The notes beneath the pieces are model-generated. The model was not told where the DNA came from. It did not search any database and saw nothing but the letters and a program-made list of their open reading frames with translations. A stretch of DNA of 9,692 nt from CAZYMF01 sp964648215 (GTDB lineage Bacteria; Desulfobacterota; Binatia; HRBIN30; JACQVA1): positions 1 to 9,692 of the forward strand of contig CAZYMF010000187.1 in the NCBI GenBank assembly GCA_964648215.1, written 5' to 3'. Below are positions 1 through 7,186 of this stretch, piece after piece. Made by a program: the position numbers and the translations under genes. Position 1 is the first letter of the stretch, and each line of letters opens with the position of its first letter.

Positions 1-5
1 GGTGG

Positions 6-24
6 CACAGGCATCTTGCCTGTG
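6..24. repeat. Short perfect hairpin repeat, CACAGGCA/TGCCTGTG
   Basis: Two 8-bp arms, CACAGGCA and TGCCTGTG, are perfect reverse complements around a TCT loop. From general knowledge, ACAGGCATCTTGCCTGT-like palindromes recur as dispersed intergenic repeats in several environmental phyla. Only one copy is visible here. It could be a repeat unit or the terminator-like end of a gene to the left; no T-tract follows. Confidence 0.55.
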
Positions 25-205
25 TCCGCGGTTGAAACGATGTGGGGGCAGGGTAGCCGTGCCTGGCGGGCTGCGGCTCGGCCGCCCGGCTCGCTGCCGT
101 CAGCCGAGCTCCGGCGTTGAAATTACTGCTCCACGCTTTGAAATACCGGGCGTCGGAGGCTCGCCGGGCGGTGGTCGTGTGCTGGGTGAATGCCGGCGGC
201 GTGCC

Positions 206-221
206 TGGCACGGCACTTGGA
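206..221 (+). promoter_or_regulatory. Candidate sigma-54 (-24/-12) promoter
   Basis: TGGCACGGCACTTGGA matches the sigma-54 consensus TGGCACG-N4-TTGC(A/T) at every informative position but one: the -12 dinucleotide is GG instead of GC. The GG-to-GG spacing of 10 nt is correct. It points toward the cassette starting at 335, which would leave a leader of about 100 nt. Upstream activator sites were not identified, and the -12 mismatch is at a normally near-invariant base, so this is a candidate only. Confidence 0.35.
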
Positions 222-324
222 AAACGACCCTGCCGTAGACTGCGACCTGGCGCTGCGGCAGACACCGTTGCCCCCTCGCACGGCGTCTCCCGACGCCAGG
301 CGCAGTCGAAATCTGGACGGCTTT

Positions 325-329
325 GGAGG
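325..329 (+). promoter_or_regulatory. Ribosome binding site of the 78-residue protein
   Basis: GGAGG lies 5 nt before the ATG at 335. It decides between that ATG and an in-frame TTG at 323, which would overlap this site. Confidence 0.6.
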
Positions 330-334
330 CCGGA

Positions 335-571
335 ATGCTGCACGCGGTCATTCGAACCGAGTACGACGCCTTCCACTTCTTCGGCGAGGTCAATGGCTAC
401 AACATGCAGACGCTCTGCCAGCACGTCGCCCAATCGACCCGCGAGGGTTGCACCGCGCGTTTGCAGCTACGCATCGACGCGACGGATCGGGAGAACTTCG
501 AAACGCACTGCTCGAAGTGGCTGTCGCGCATTGCCGGCACCCGCGTCGATATCCGCGTCGGCTCGCACTGA
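335..571 (+). CDS. Small conserved-looking hypothetical protein, first gene of SOD cassette
   Basis: A 78-residue protein that I do not recognise. It has no signal peptide or membrane segment, so it is probably cytoplasmic. By eye the secondary structure alternates: strand (about 3-7 and 12-19), helix (23-35), strand (40-47), amphipathic helix (50-66), strand (69-75). This suggests a small alpha/beta fold with a ferredoxin-like or swapped-hairpin topology. Three Cys (28, 39, 59) and several His (3, 14, 30, 58, 78) are present but form no CxxC motif. The ATG at 335 is chosen because GGAGG sits 5 nt upstream. The stop TGA overlaps the ATG of the next frame (ATGA at 568-574 region), so translation is probably coupled to the SOD-family gene. 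Function is unknown; its position suggests a role tied to that metalloprotein. Confidence 0.65.
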   Translation: MLHAVIRTEYDAFHFFGEVNGYNMQTLCQHVAQSTREGCTARLQLRIDATDRENFETHCSKWLSRIAGTRVDIRVGSH

Positions 572-1317
572 TGGCGCCGATGGGTCCGACACCAACGATG
601 GTCGAAATGGAGACGTACTCGCTGCCACCGCTTCCCTATGATCCGAGCGGTCTCGAGCCCTGGATCGACGCGCCGACGATGCGAGCGCATCACGGCTATC
701 ACCACCGCCGCTGCGTCCAGGCGCTCAACGACACGGAGGCACGGCTGCTGGCCGCCCGCGCCGGCGGCGATCATCTGTTGTTGCAAGCCCTGCAGGATCG
801 CGCCGTCGCTTTGCTCTCGGCGCACCGGTTGCACCAGCTCTTCTGGGACAGCATGGGCCGCGAGCACCACACCCCGTGCGGCGATCTGGCGGACCAGCTC
901 CGCGAGGATTTCGGTTCGTTCACGGCTTTCAAGTTCTGCTTCTCCGCCGCGGCGGCGAGCCTGGATGGGAGCGGCTGGGCCGTCCTGGCGTGGCATCGGG
1001 GGCGCGAACGGCTCGTGATCCAGAGCGACGAGGGCAACCGGCTGCCGGCGAGCGCAGAGATCGTGCACCTGATGGCGCTCGACGTCTGGGAGCATGCCTA
1101 TTACCTGAAGTACCAGCACCGCCGTGCCGAGTACGTTCACAACTGGTGGAACACGGTCGACTGGCAGCGCGTCGCCCGGCGTTTCGAGCTGTTGGCCGAT
1201 GGCGGACCCGCCGACCCGCAGATGCGTTCGACAGCGAGGTGTCGTGATGACACGAGAACGATTGAAAAGGGTGCCGTTCCTCCTTCTCCTCCTCAGCATC
1301 TGGTGCTGGTCCGCTGA
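571..1317 (+). CDS. Divergent Fe/Mn superoxide dismutase-family protein
   Basis: Iron/manganese SOD fold, 248 residues as read, with no signal peptide. The N-terminal helical-hairpin domain begins at the classic LPPLPYDPSGLEPWID (18-33). The C-terminal domain has GSGW (133-136) and DVWEHAYYLKYQHRR (171-185). All four metal ligands are present: His40, His88, Asp171, His175. Second-shell residues deviate. Cys48 replaces the gateway Tyr (human Tyr34), and Leu87 replaces the Asn usually before the second ligand. The active-site Gln is absent both at the Fe-type site (Ala84) and at the Mn-type site (about Gly155). Activity and metal preference cannot be assumed. ATG 571 overlaps the upstream stop, so coupling is likely; ATGs at 598 and 607 would give the usual short SOD N-terminus. 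Beyond about residue 210 a 40-residue tail unlike SODs runs 71 nt into the next gene, which suggests a frameshift or an extended C-terminus. The family assignment is firm; catalytic activity is uncertain. Confidence 0.88.
   Translation: MAPMGPTPTMVEMETYSLPPLPYDPSGLEPWIDAPTMRAHHGYHHRRCVQALNDTEARLLAARAGGDHLLLQALQDRAVALLSAHRLHQLFWDSMGREHHTPCGDLADQLREDFGSFTAFKFCFSAAAASLDGSGWAVLAWHRGRERLVIQSDEGNRLPASAEIVHLMALDVWEHAYYLKYQHRRAEYVHNWWNTVDWQRVARRFELLADGGPADPQMRSTARCRDDTRTIEKGAVPPSPPQHLVLVR
1236..1239 (+). promoter_or_regulatory. Ribosome binding site of the OmpA-like gene
   Basis: GAGG 7 nt before the ATG at 1247 supports that start over the upstream in-frame GTG at 1244. The site lies within the reading frame of the SOD-family gene. 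Confidence 0.5.
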
Positions 1318-1687
1318 TCAGAATGCCTCCGGCAGCGCCAGCGGAGCTTCGGTGACGAACAAAAAGATCATCGTTCACGGCGTGTCGTTCGAGCCGGGCA
1401 CCGCGGCCCTTCGGCCCGGCGCGAAACCCGTCCTGGACGAAGCGGTGAAGATCTTGCGACGCGAGAGCCCGGCGACGGTGATCATCGCCGGGCTCCCCCC
1501 GGAGGATGGAGACGCCTCGCTGGCTTCCCAGCGCGCGCGGGCGCTACAGCGCTACCTCGTCGCCGCGGGCGTCGCGCCGCTGTTCGTGGCGACGAGCGGG
1601 CCGGAGCTGACCTTGACGGCGACCTGCGACGCCGTCGCCATCGCATCTCGTCCGCAAGCCCGCTGCGTGGAGCTTGAAGCAAACTGA
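1247..1687 (+). CDS. Small exported OmpA-like domain protein
   Basis: A 146-residue protein. A basic N-terminus followed by a hydrophobic run (10-19) looks like a signal peptide. Cys20 follows Trp, so this is not a good lipobox and lipidation is doubtful. After a Ser/Gly/Ala-rich linker (24-36), residues about 41-146 resemble the OmpA/Pal/MotB C-terminal domain: VSFEPGTAALRPGAKPVLDEAV (strand and helix), VIIAG, SQRARALQRYLVAAGV, then a final RCVELE strand where typical members read NRRVEI. The usual GHTD stretch is replaced by GLPPEDGD (82-89), so the Asp that binds diaminopimelate is missing or displaced. Peptidoglycan anchoring is therefore doubtful. Cys127 and Cys140 could form a disulfide in the periplasm. 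The start is supported by GAGG 7 nt upstream. It overlaps the SOD-family frame by 71 nt and is probably the last gene of the cassette. Confidence 0.72.
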   Translation: MTRERLKRVPFLLLLLSIWCWSADQNASGSASGASVTNKKIIVHGVSFEPGTAALRPGAKPVLDEAVKILRRESPATVIIAGLPPEDGDASLASQRARALQRYLVAAGVAPLFVATSGPELTLTATCDAVAIASRPQARCVELEAN

Positions 1688-1703
1688 TACGGTTCCACGT
1701 AGC

Positions 1704-1743
1704 TCCCGGCGGCGCCGGCGCTCACCCAACGGCGCCGCCGGGA
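1704..1743. terminator. Strong GC hairpin after the SOD cassette
   Basis: Perfect 14-bp inverted repeat, TCCCGGCGGCGCCG (1704-1717) and CGGCGCCGCCGGGA (1730-1743), with a 12-nt loop, beginning 17 nt after the OmpA-like stop codon. The stem is almost all GC. No T-tract follows, so it may act as a non-canonical terminator or an mRNA 3' end stabiliser. Confidence 0.6.
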
Positions 1744-1767
1744 TCCCCCACCGCGACGGACAGCGGT

Positions 1768-1860
1768 CGAATTGGAAACTGGAAACAGAAAACCGGAAAC
1801 GAGAAGCCGGCCAATGTCTGAGCGGGCGGTCAATTTGCCGGCCTCCGGTTTCCTGCTTCG
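1768..1860 (+). repeat. Dispersed GGAAAC-type repeat, copy A
   Basis: This copy shares GGAAACAGAAAACCGGAAA (1781-1799) and GGCCAATGTCTGAGC (1809-1823) exactly with the reverse complement of 3571-3687, followed by similar ATTTGCCGG and GTTTCCTG blocks. It is itself an imperfect palindrome: GGAAAC...GCCGGCCAAT pairs with ATTTGCCGGC...GTTTCC. This looks like a REP/BIME-style or MITE-like non-coding element. Confidence 0.8.
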
Positions 1861-1920
1861 AAAATCGGCTGGGTGACTGTCGGGCTGGTGCGGCCCGCAG
1901 CTTCCTGACGACCGTGGGTT

Positions 1921-1958
1921 CCTTCTCCCGGATGGGAGAAGGTCAGGATGAGGGGGAT
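1921..1958 (+). repeat. CTCCC/GGGAG-type dispersed repeat, left copy
   Basis: Contains the small hairpin CCTTCTCCC-GGAT-GGGAGAAGG followed by TCAGGATGAGGGGGAT. It is the inverted partner of 2028-2066. From general knowledge, CCTCTCCC...GGGAGAGG-TCAGGGTGAGGG is one of the commonest dispersed intergenic repeats across Proteobacteria and other phyla. Confidence 0.75.
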
Positions 1959-2027
1959 GAAATCAACGGCGAAGCCCACCGAGTCGATGCGCCGCCTCTC
2001 GCATACCACCGCCTCCGGCGCGATCGA

Positions 2028-2066
2028 ATCCCCCTCACCTTGATCCTCTCCCAGCCGGGAGAGGAG
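2028..2066 (-). repeat. CTCCC/GGGAG-type dispersed repeat, right copy
   Basis: The reverse complement reads CTCCTCTCCC-GGCT-GGGAGAGG-ATCAAGGTGAGGGGGAT and is closely similar to 1921-1958. Together the two copies can form a long stem of about 38 bp enclosing roughly 70 nt. The pair lies just downstream of the regulator gene stop at 2156 on the minus strand, where it could help end transcription. Confidence 0.75.
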
Positions 2067-2155
2067 ACCCTTCAAGATGGGTTCTTTCTGAGTCCGCACC
2101 GCCGGCCATCTTCATCCCTCCCGGGCGAAGCCACCGGCTTCATGACGATTGTTTC
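2067..2155. other. Short gap between repeat pair and regulator gene
   Basis: With 1744-1767, 1861-1920 and 1959-2027, this completes the gene-free stretch 1688-2155. Apart from the hairpin and the three repeat units listed separately, nothing recognisable is present, and the open frames here are built from repeat sequence. Confidence 0.4.
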
Positions 2156-3538
<1,383 letters not shown>

Positions 3539-3570
3539 GGCGGGATCATTCACGCGGGGAGCATTGGGAA

Positions 3571-3687
3571 GAGAATGAGAAACAGGAAACAGGAAACAGG
3601 AGACGGGAAACCGGCAAATCGACCACGGTTGGCTCAGACATTGGCCCGTTTCTCATTTCCGGTTTTCTGTTTCCGGTTTTGCATTCG
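3571..3687 (-). repeat. Dispersed GGAAAC-type repeat, copy B
   Basis: Inverted copy of 1768-1860, lying between the kinase and regulator genes. It includes a perfect triple 7-bp tandem, AAACAGG x3, at 3580-3600. The two halves, GGAAACCGGCAAAT (3606-3619) and ATTGGCC...GTTTC...TTTCC, form an imperfect long hairpin. The element may attenuate or process the kinase-regulator transcript. Confidence 0.8.
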
Positions 3688-3695
3688 GTTCCGCC

Positions 3696-5492
3696 CTAAG
3701 CGGCGGCCTGCGTCGCCGAACGGGGTAGGCGGACGCGGAAGCAGGTGCCGCGCGCGGGCTGGGTGTCGACCTCGATCTCGCCGCCGTGGGCCTCGACCAC
3801 CGAGCGGGCGACGTAGAGCCCGATGCCCGTCCCTCCGTTCTTGGTCGTGAAGTGCATGCTGTAGATGTTGCTCAGAGCGTCGGGCGGGATGCCCGGCCCG
3901 CTGTCGCGTATGGCGATGATGGCATGATCGGCGTCGGCGGCCAACGACAGGTGCAAACGGCCGCCGTCGGGCATCGCCTCCAGGGCATTGGCGGCGATGT
4001 TGAGCAGGGCTTGCTTGAGGCGATCGCGGTGCCCGGTGATCTCCAGCGGCACGTCGGGCAGCTCGACCTCGATCGTGACGTGTTGATGCGCCGCCTGCGG
4101 CGCCAGCAGCGCGTCGAGATCGCGCACCAGCTCCTGCGCCTCGAGGCGCTGGCGTGTCTCGTTCAGCGACGCGGTCTGGTTGAGCACGGCGATCAAGGAG
4201 CGGTTCAGACGCGCCAGCTCCTCGCGCAGCACGGTGGCGTAGCGCCGCCGGCGCTCGGCGATGTCGGGCGCGTTGTCGTCGGCGGTGTTGAGGGCGTCGT
4301 TGAGCAGCTCGAGGTTGAGCGCCATGGCCGCCAGCGGGGCCTTCAGCTCGTGGGCGAGAGCGCCGTAGATGCGTGCCAGCCCGCGCATGTGCGTGGCCAG
4401 GCGCAGATCGGTTTCGAAGGCCTCGAGCAGGTCGCGATCCTTCACCAGGACGAGATAGCCTTCGTGCGTGTCTTCGCCGGCGCGATGCACTTCGAGACGC
4501 AAGTGGCGCGCCCGTCCGTTGCCGGGCAGGTCGACGTCGCGCGGCGGTGCCGGCACCCCCGAGCTGGCCTGGTCGAGCGCGCTCGCCAGAGCCGGCCGCA
4601 GCTCCTCCCAGCGCGCCTCGAGCTCGCCGGCGTCGTGGCAGCCGAGCACCTCGCGCGCCGCGGCGTTGGCGAACTCCAGCGTCCGATCCGGCGTCAGCAG
4701 CACCACGCCGACGTCCATGAAGTTTCCCAGCGCGCTGATCCGGCGCTGCGCCTGCGTGCTGCGCTCGCGGCTCTGGAGCAGCTCGCGGCCCAGCCGGCCG
4801 GCGGCTTCCAGCACCTGGGCGAACTCGTCGCCGCGCGCTCCGACCGGCACCGCTTCTCCCCGCGCCGTCGCTTCCAGGGTGCGCGCCAGCGCCGCGCTGC
4901 GGCGGGAGAGCTGCTGGCGCATGATCAAGCCGACGGCGCCCACCCCCAACAAGCCGATGAACGCCGCCAGCAGAAGTCGATTGCGCGCGTGACGGTAGAG
5001 GGCGGCGATGCGGCGGCTGGATAGCGACAGGCGGATGTAGCCGACGATGCTCTCGCCCTGCAGCAGCGGGACGAAGAGGTGGTAGGTGCCGGCCTGGAAG
5101 GGCGACTGCGGGCCGAGCAGCTGCGCCCGCTTGGACTCCTTGAAGATGGCCTCCGGGATGGCGAGCTGGTGACCGATCTCCATCTCGTCGCTGACCACGA
5201 CCTGGCCGCTGTGGTCGACCACCGACACCGAGGCGACGACGTTCGAGCGCTTGGTCAGGTCGGCGACGATCTGCACCAGACGCTGGCGGGTGGCGGAATC
5301 GGTCTCGAGCAGCTGATCGAGCGCGGTTCCCGACATCGCCGTGGCGATCTCGCTGCCGAGCAGACGCGCGGTTCCCTCCATCAAGGAGCTGGCCACCGAG
5401 CGCAGCTCGTACTCCATCCAGCCGGCCAGACCCCCGAGGATCAGGAGGTAGACGACGATGGCCGCGAGGGTACCTTTCAGGGCGACACGCAT
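3696..5492 (-). CDS. Membrane sensor histidine kinase (NtrB/ZraS-like)
   Basis: Inner-membrane sensor kinase, 598 residues. A first transmembrane helix (7-26) is followed by a periplasmic domain of about 145 residues (27-171) whose ASVSVVDHSGQVVVSD (87-102) resembles a Cache-type fold. A second helix (172-191), a HAMP-like linker (192-245) and a degenerate PAS-like domain (about 252-350) follow. The HisKA dimerisation helix has HELKAP, with the phospho-accepting His381. The ATPase domain has the N-box LLNIAANALEAM (Asn502), G1 DSGPG (530-534), F-box HFTTKN and G2 GGTGIGL (553-559). The ATG at 5492 is fixed because an in-frame TGA lies just upstream; there is no strong ribosome binding site. 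The regulator gene lies downstream on the same strand, so the two form a two-component pair. The ligand is unknown. The divergent neighbour is a Tat-exported oxidoreductase, so the signal may be periplasmic. Confidence 0.94.
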   Translation of the reverse strand: MRVALKGTLAAIVVYLLILGGLAGWMEYELRSVASSLMEGTARLLGSEIATAMSGTALDQLLETDSATRQRLVQIVADLTKRSNVVASVSVVDHSGQVVVSDEMEIGHQLAIPEAIFKESKRAQLLGPQSPFQAGTYHLFVPLLQGESIVGYIRLSLSSRRIAALYRHARNRLLLAAFIGLLGVGAVGLIMRQQLSRRSAALARTLEATARGEAVPVGARGDEFAQVLEAAGRLGRELLQSRERSTQAQRRISALGNFMDVGVVLLTPDRTLEFANAAAREVLGCHDAGELEARWEELRPALASALDQASSGVPAPPRDVDLPGNGRARHLRLEVHRAGEDTHEGYLVLVKDRDLLEAFETDLRLATHMRGLARIYGALAHELKAPLAAMALNLELLNDALNTADDNAPDIAERRRRYATVLREELARLNRSLIAVLNQTASLNETRQRLEAQELVRDLDALLAPQAAHQHVTIEVELPDVPLEITGHRDRLKQALLNIAANALEAMPDGGRLHLSLAADADHAIIAIRDSGPGIPPDALSNIYSMHFTTKNGGTGIGLYVARSVVEAHGGEIEVDTQPARGTCFRVRLPRSATQAAA

Positions 5493-5634
5493 GGCTCACA
5501 CCGCGAGGCCTGTCATTGTGGCACTGGCTCCGGGCGAAGAGAAGCGCGACTTGGCCTCGGCCTATCGACAACCACGGCCGAAACGGACTAACCCGGTGGC
5601 GACGGATTCCCGCGTGGTGGAAAGGAGGTCCACG
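5493..5634. promoter_or_regulatory. Divergent intergenic region, kinase / Tat oxidoreductase
   Basis: A 142-bp gap must contain the promoters of both divergent transcripts unless either gene is transcribed from farther away. No clear -35/-10 pair was seen. A TGGCAC motif at 5519-5524 resembles a -24 element but has no properly spaced -12 partner. Confidence 0.4.
5622..5628 (+). promoter_or_regulatory. Strong Shine-Dalgarno for the Tat oxidoreductase
   Basis: AAGGAGG, 6 nt before the ATG at 5635, is close to the ideal ribosome binding site. It rules out the longer open frame that extends upstream to 5458. Confidence 0.85.
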
Positions 5635-7116
5635 ATGGCCACGGATGCCAGAACGGAAAAGACCGCTTCCCGCCGTGAGCCGCGGCTCTCGCGCCGCGCG
5701 TTTCTGGGCGGCATGGCCGTGGGGGCGGCGGGAGTGTGGGGGCTCTCGCGCGGCGTGGCGCGATTGGGGGCCGACCCCGCCAAGCCGCCGCAGCTCTACG
5801 AGTACTTCCTCGACAACTTCTGGTTCGACGCCGCCGACCTCGAGCACCAGGCGATCAACGCCCCGCTCAAGGGCAGCCACAAGGCCGACATCGTCATCCT
5901 CGGCGGCGGCTTCACCGGGCTCTCCTCCGCGTATCACCTCCGCCGCGCCTTCCCCGACAAGAAGATCGTCCTGCTCGAGGGCGCCTGCTGCGGCTATGGC
6001 GCCAGCGGGCGCAACGGCGGCTTCTGCGATGCCGGCTTCTCCGGCCTGCTGCCGTACGTGCACAGCGCCGGGCCGGAGCTCGGTCGCCAGGCGTTCGACG
6101 CCAGCCTGTTCGGCATCCACCAGATCAAGCGATTGGTGGCGGAGGAGGGCATCCGCTGCGACTTCGAAGAGAACGGCATGCTCGAGACCGCCATCGACGA
6201 GACGCAGGCCGAGGAGTTGGAGAAGCATCTGGCGACCTACAAGGCGATGGGTCTCGACGCGGCCCTGATCCAGGGTGACGCGCTGCGGGCCGAGGTCCGC
6301 TCGCCGCGCTACGTCGCCGCGCTGAAGTTTCCCTACGGCGGCATCCTCAACCCCGCCAAGCTGGCGCGCGGTCTCAAGCCGGTGATCGAGCGTGCCGGCG
6401 TCGAGGTGCGCGAGCGCACCGTCGTGCTGCGGGTGAACCCGGGGAAGGTCCACCGCGTGGCGACCGAGATGGGCGAGATCCGCGCGCCCATCCTCGTCCT
6501 CGGCCTCAACGGCTACTCACCCAAGCTCGGTTTCTTTCGCGACCGCGTCCTGCCGCTGTGCAGCTACGTGATCGCCACCGCGCCGCTGACGCCGGCGCAG
6601 TGGGAGGCGATCGGCTGGCAGCACCGGCAGGGTATCGCCGACATGCGCGTGCTGTTCGACTATCAACGCCCCACCGCCGACGGGCGCATCGTCATCGGCG
6701 GCTCGGACGCGCCGTACTTCGCCGGCGACGCTCCCAGCTCGGGCAACTACAAGCCCGCGTTGACGCGGCTGACGCAGAGCCTGTTCACGACCTTCCCGCA
6801 GCTCGAAGGCCTGCGCATCGACCACGCCTGGGGCGGCACCATGGGCTTCACCATGGACTTCACCCCGTCGGTCGGCGTCCTGGGCGAGCACAGGAACATC
6901 TTCTACGGGGTTGCCTACAACGGCGAGGGCGTCGCCTTCTCGCAGACGGCCGGCCGCATCATCTCCGAGCTGATCGCCGGCGAGCAGAGCGAGCTCACCA
7001 AGCTGCTGGTGGTGAACCACGAGATTCCCTACCTCGGCCCGCGCAGCCTGCGCATCGTCTTCGAGCGCTTGTACCAGTGGTACCTCGTCCGCAACGCCGC
7101 CAAGACGGTGCGGTGA
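5635..7116 (+). CDS. Tat-exported FAD-dependent oxidoreductase (DAO family)
   Basis: Flavoprotein of 493 residues. The N-terminus has a twin-arginine signal, SRRAFLGG (19-26, Arg20-Arg21), then a hydrophobic Ala/Gly-rich stretch (25-46). It should be folded with FAD in the cytoplasm and exported by Tat. There is no clear AxA cleavage site, so it might stay membrane-anchored. The Rossmann motif ILGGGFTG (88-95) ends the first strand, with Glu115 at the ribose-binding position. GYGASGRNGG (120-129) is typical of the glycine oxidase / gamma-glutamylputrescine oxidase (PuuB)-like DAO group. The C-terminal part has WGGTMGFTMDFTPSVG and GVAYNGEGVAFSQTAG, the usual FAD-closing segments. The substrate is probably an amine or amino acid, but this cannot be read from sequence. 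Vicinal Cys118-Cys119 lie just before the motif. Start and ribosome binding site are clear. It diverges from the histidine kinase gene. Confidence 0.92.
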   Translation: MATDARTEKTASRREPRLSRRAFLGGMAVGAAGVWGLSRGVARLGADPAKPPQLYEYFLDNFWFDAADLEHQAINAPLKGSHKADIVILGGGFTGLSSAYHLRRAFPDKKIVLLEGACCGYGASGRNGGFCDAGFSGLLPYVHSAGPELGRQAFDASLFGIHQIKRLVAEEGIRCDFEENGMLETAIDETQAEELEKHLATYKAMGLDAALIQGDALRAEVRSPRYVAALKFPYGGILNPAKLARGLKPVIERAGVEVRERTVVLRVNPGKVHRVATEMGEIRAPILVLGLNGYSPKLGFFRDRVLPLCSYVIATAPLTPAQWEAIGWQHRQGIADMRVLFDYQRPTADGRIVIGGSDAPYFAGDAPSSGNYKPALTRLTQSLFTTFPQLEGLRIDHAWGGTMGFTMDFTPSVGVLGEHRNIFYGVAYNGEGVAFSQTAGRIISELIAGEQSELTKLLVVNHEIPYLGPRSLRIVFERLYQWYLVRNAAKTVR

Positions 7117-7156
7117 CGAGACGGACGAGGGGAGCTGAAAGCGAAGAGCATCCGGT

Positions 7157-7179
7157 GGCACCGGGCTCTGTCCGGTGCC
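7157..7179. terminator. Hairpin between convergent genes
   Basis: Perfect 8-bp stem GGCACCGG / CCGGTGCC with a 7-nt loop. It lies 41 nt after the oxidoreductase stop and 8 nt past the end of the opposing membrane-protein gene. Its position fits a shared bidirectional terminator, though no T-tract is present. Confidence 0.5.
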
Positions 7180-7186
7180 CGGCGAG

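Larger units (their letters stand above)
25..334. other. Gene-poor leader region
   Basis: About 310 bases with no convincing gene. The open frames here lack a plausible ribosome binding site, and their translations are Arg/Pro/Gly-rich low-complexity sequence typical of random high-GC DNA. The only signals seen are the sigma-54-like element at 206-221 and the ribosome binding site at 325-329 of the following gene. Confidence 0.5.

Noticed and set aside
2..238. Open frame at the left edge
   Set aside because: It begins inside a palindromic repeat, has no ribosome binding site, and its composition looks random.
3786..5024. Plus-strand open frame of 412 codons opposite the kinase
   Set aside because: Antisense shadow of the histidine kinase with no ribosome binding site or domain.
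5519..5535. TGGCACTGGCTCCGGGC as a sigma-54 promoter for the Tat oxidoreductase
   Set aside because: The -24 half is good, but no GC occurs 10 nt after the GG and the -12 region lacks TTG.
5458..5634. Longer N-terminus for the oxidoreductase
   Set aside because: The AAGGAGG site directly before the ATG at 5635 and the Tat signal right after it fix the start. The upstream part overlaps the kinase gene end and the promoter gap.
3634..6453. Very long open frame (939 codons) on the minus strand across the kinase and opposite the oxidoreductase
   Set aside because: It is a shadow frame: Arg/Pro/Ala-rich, no recognisable domain, and it overlaps two well-supported genes in other frames.
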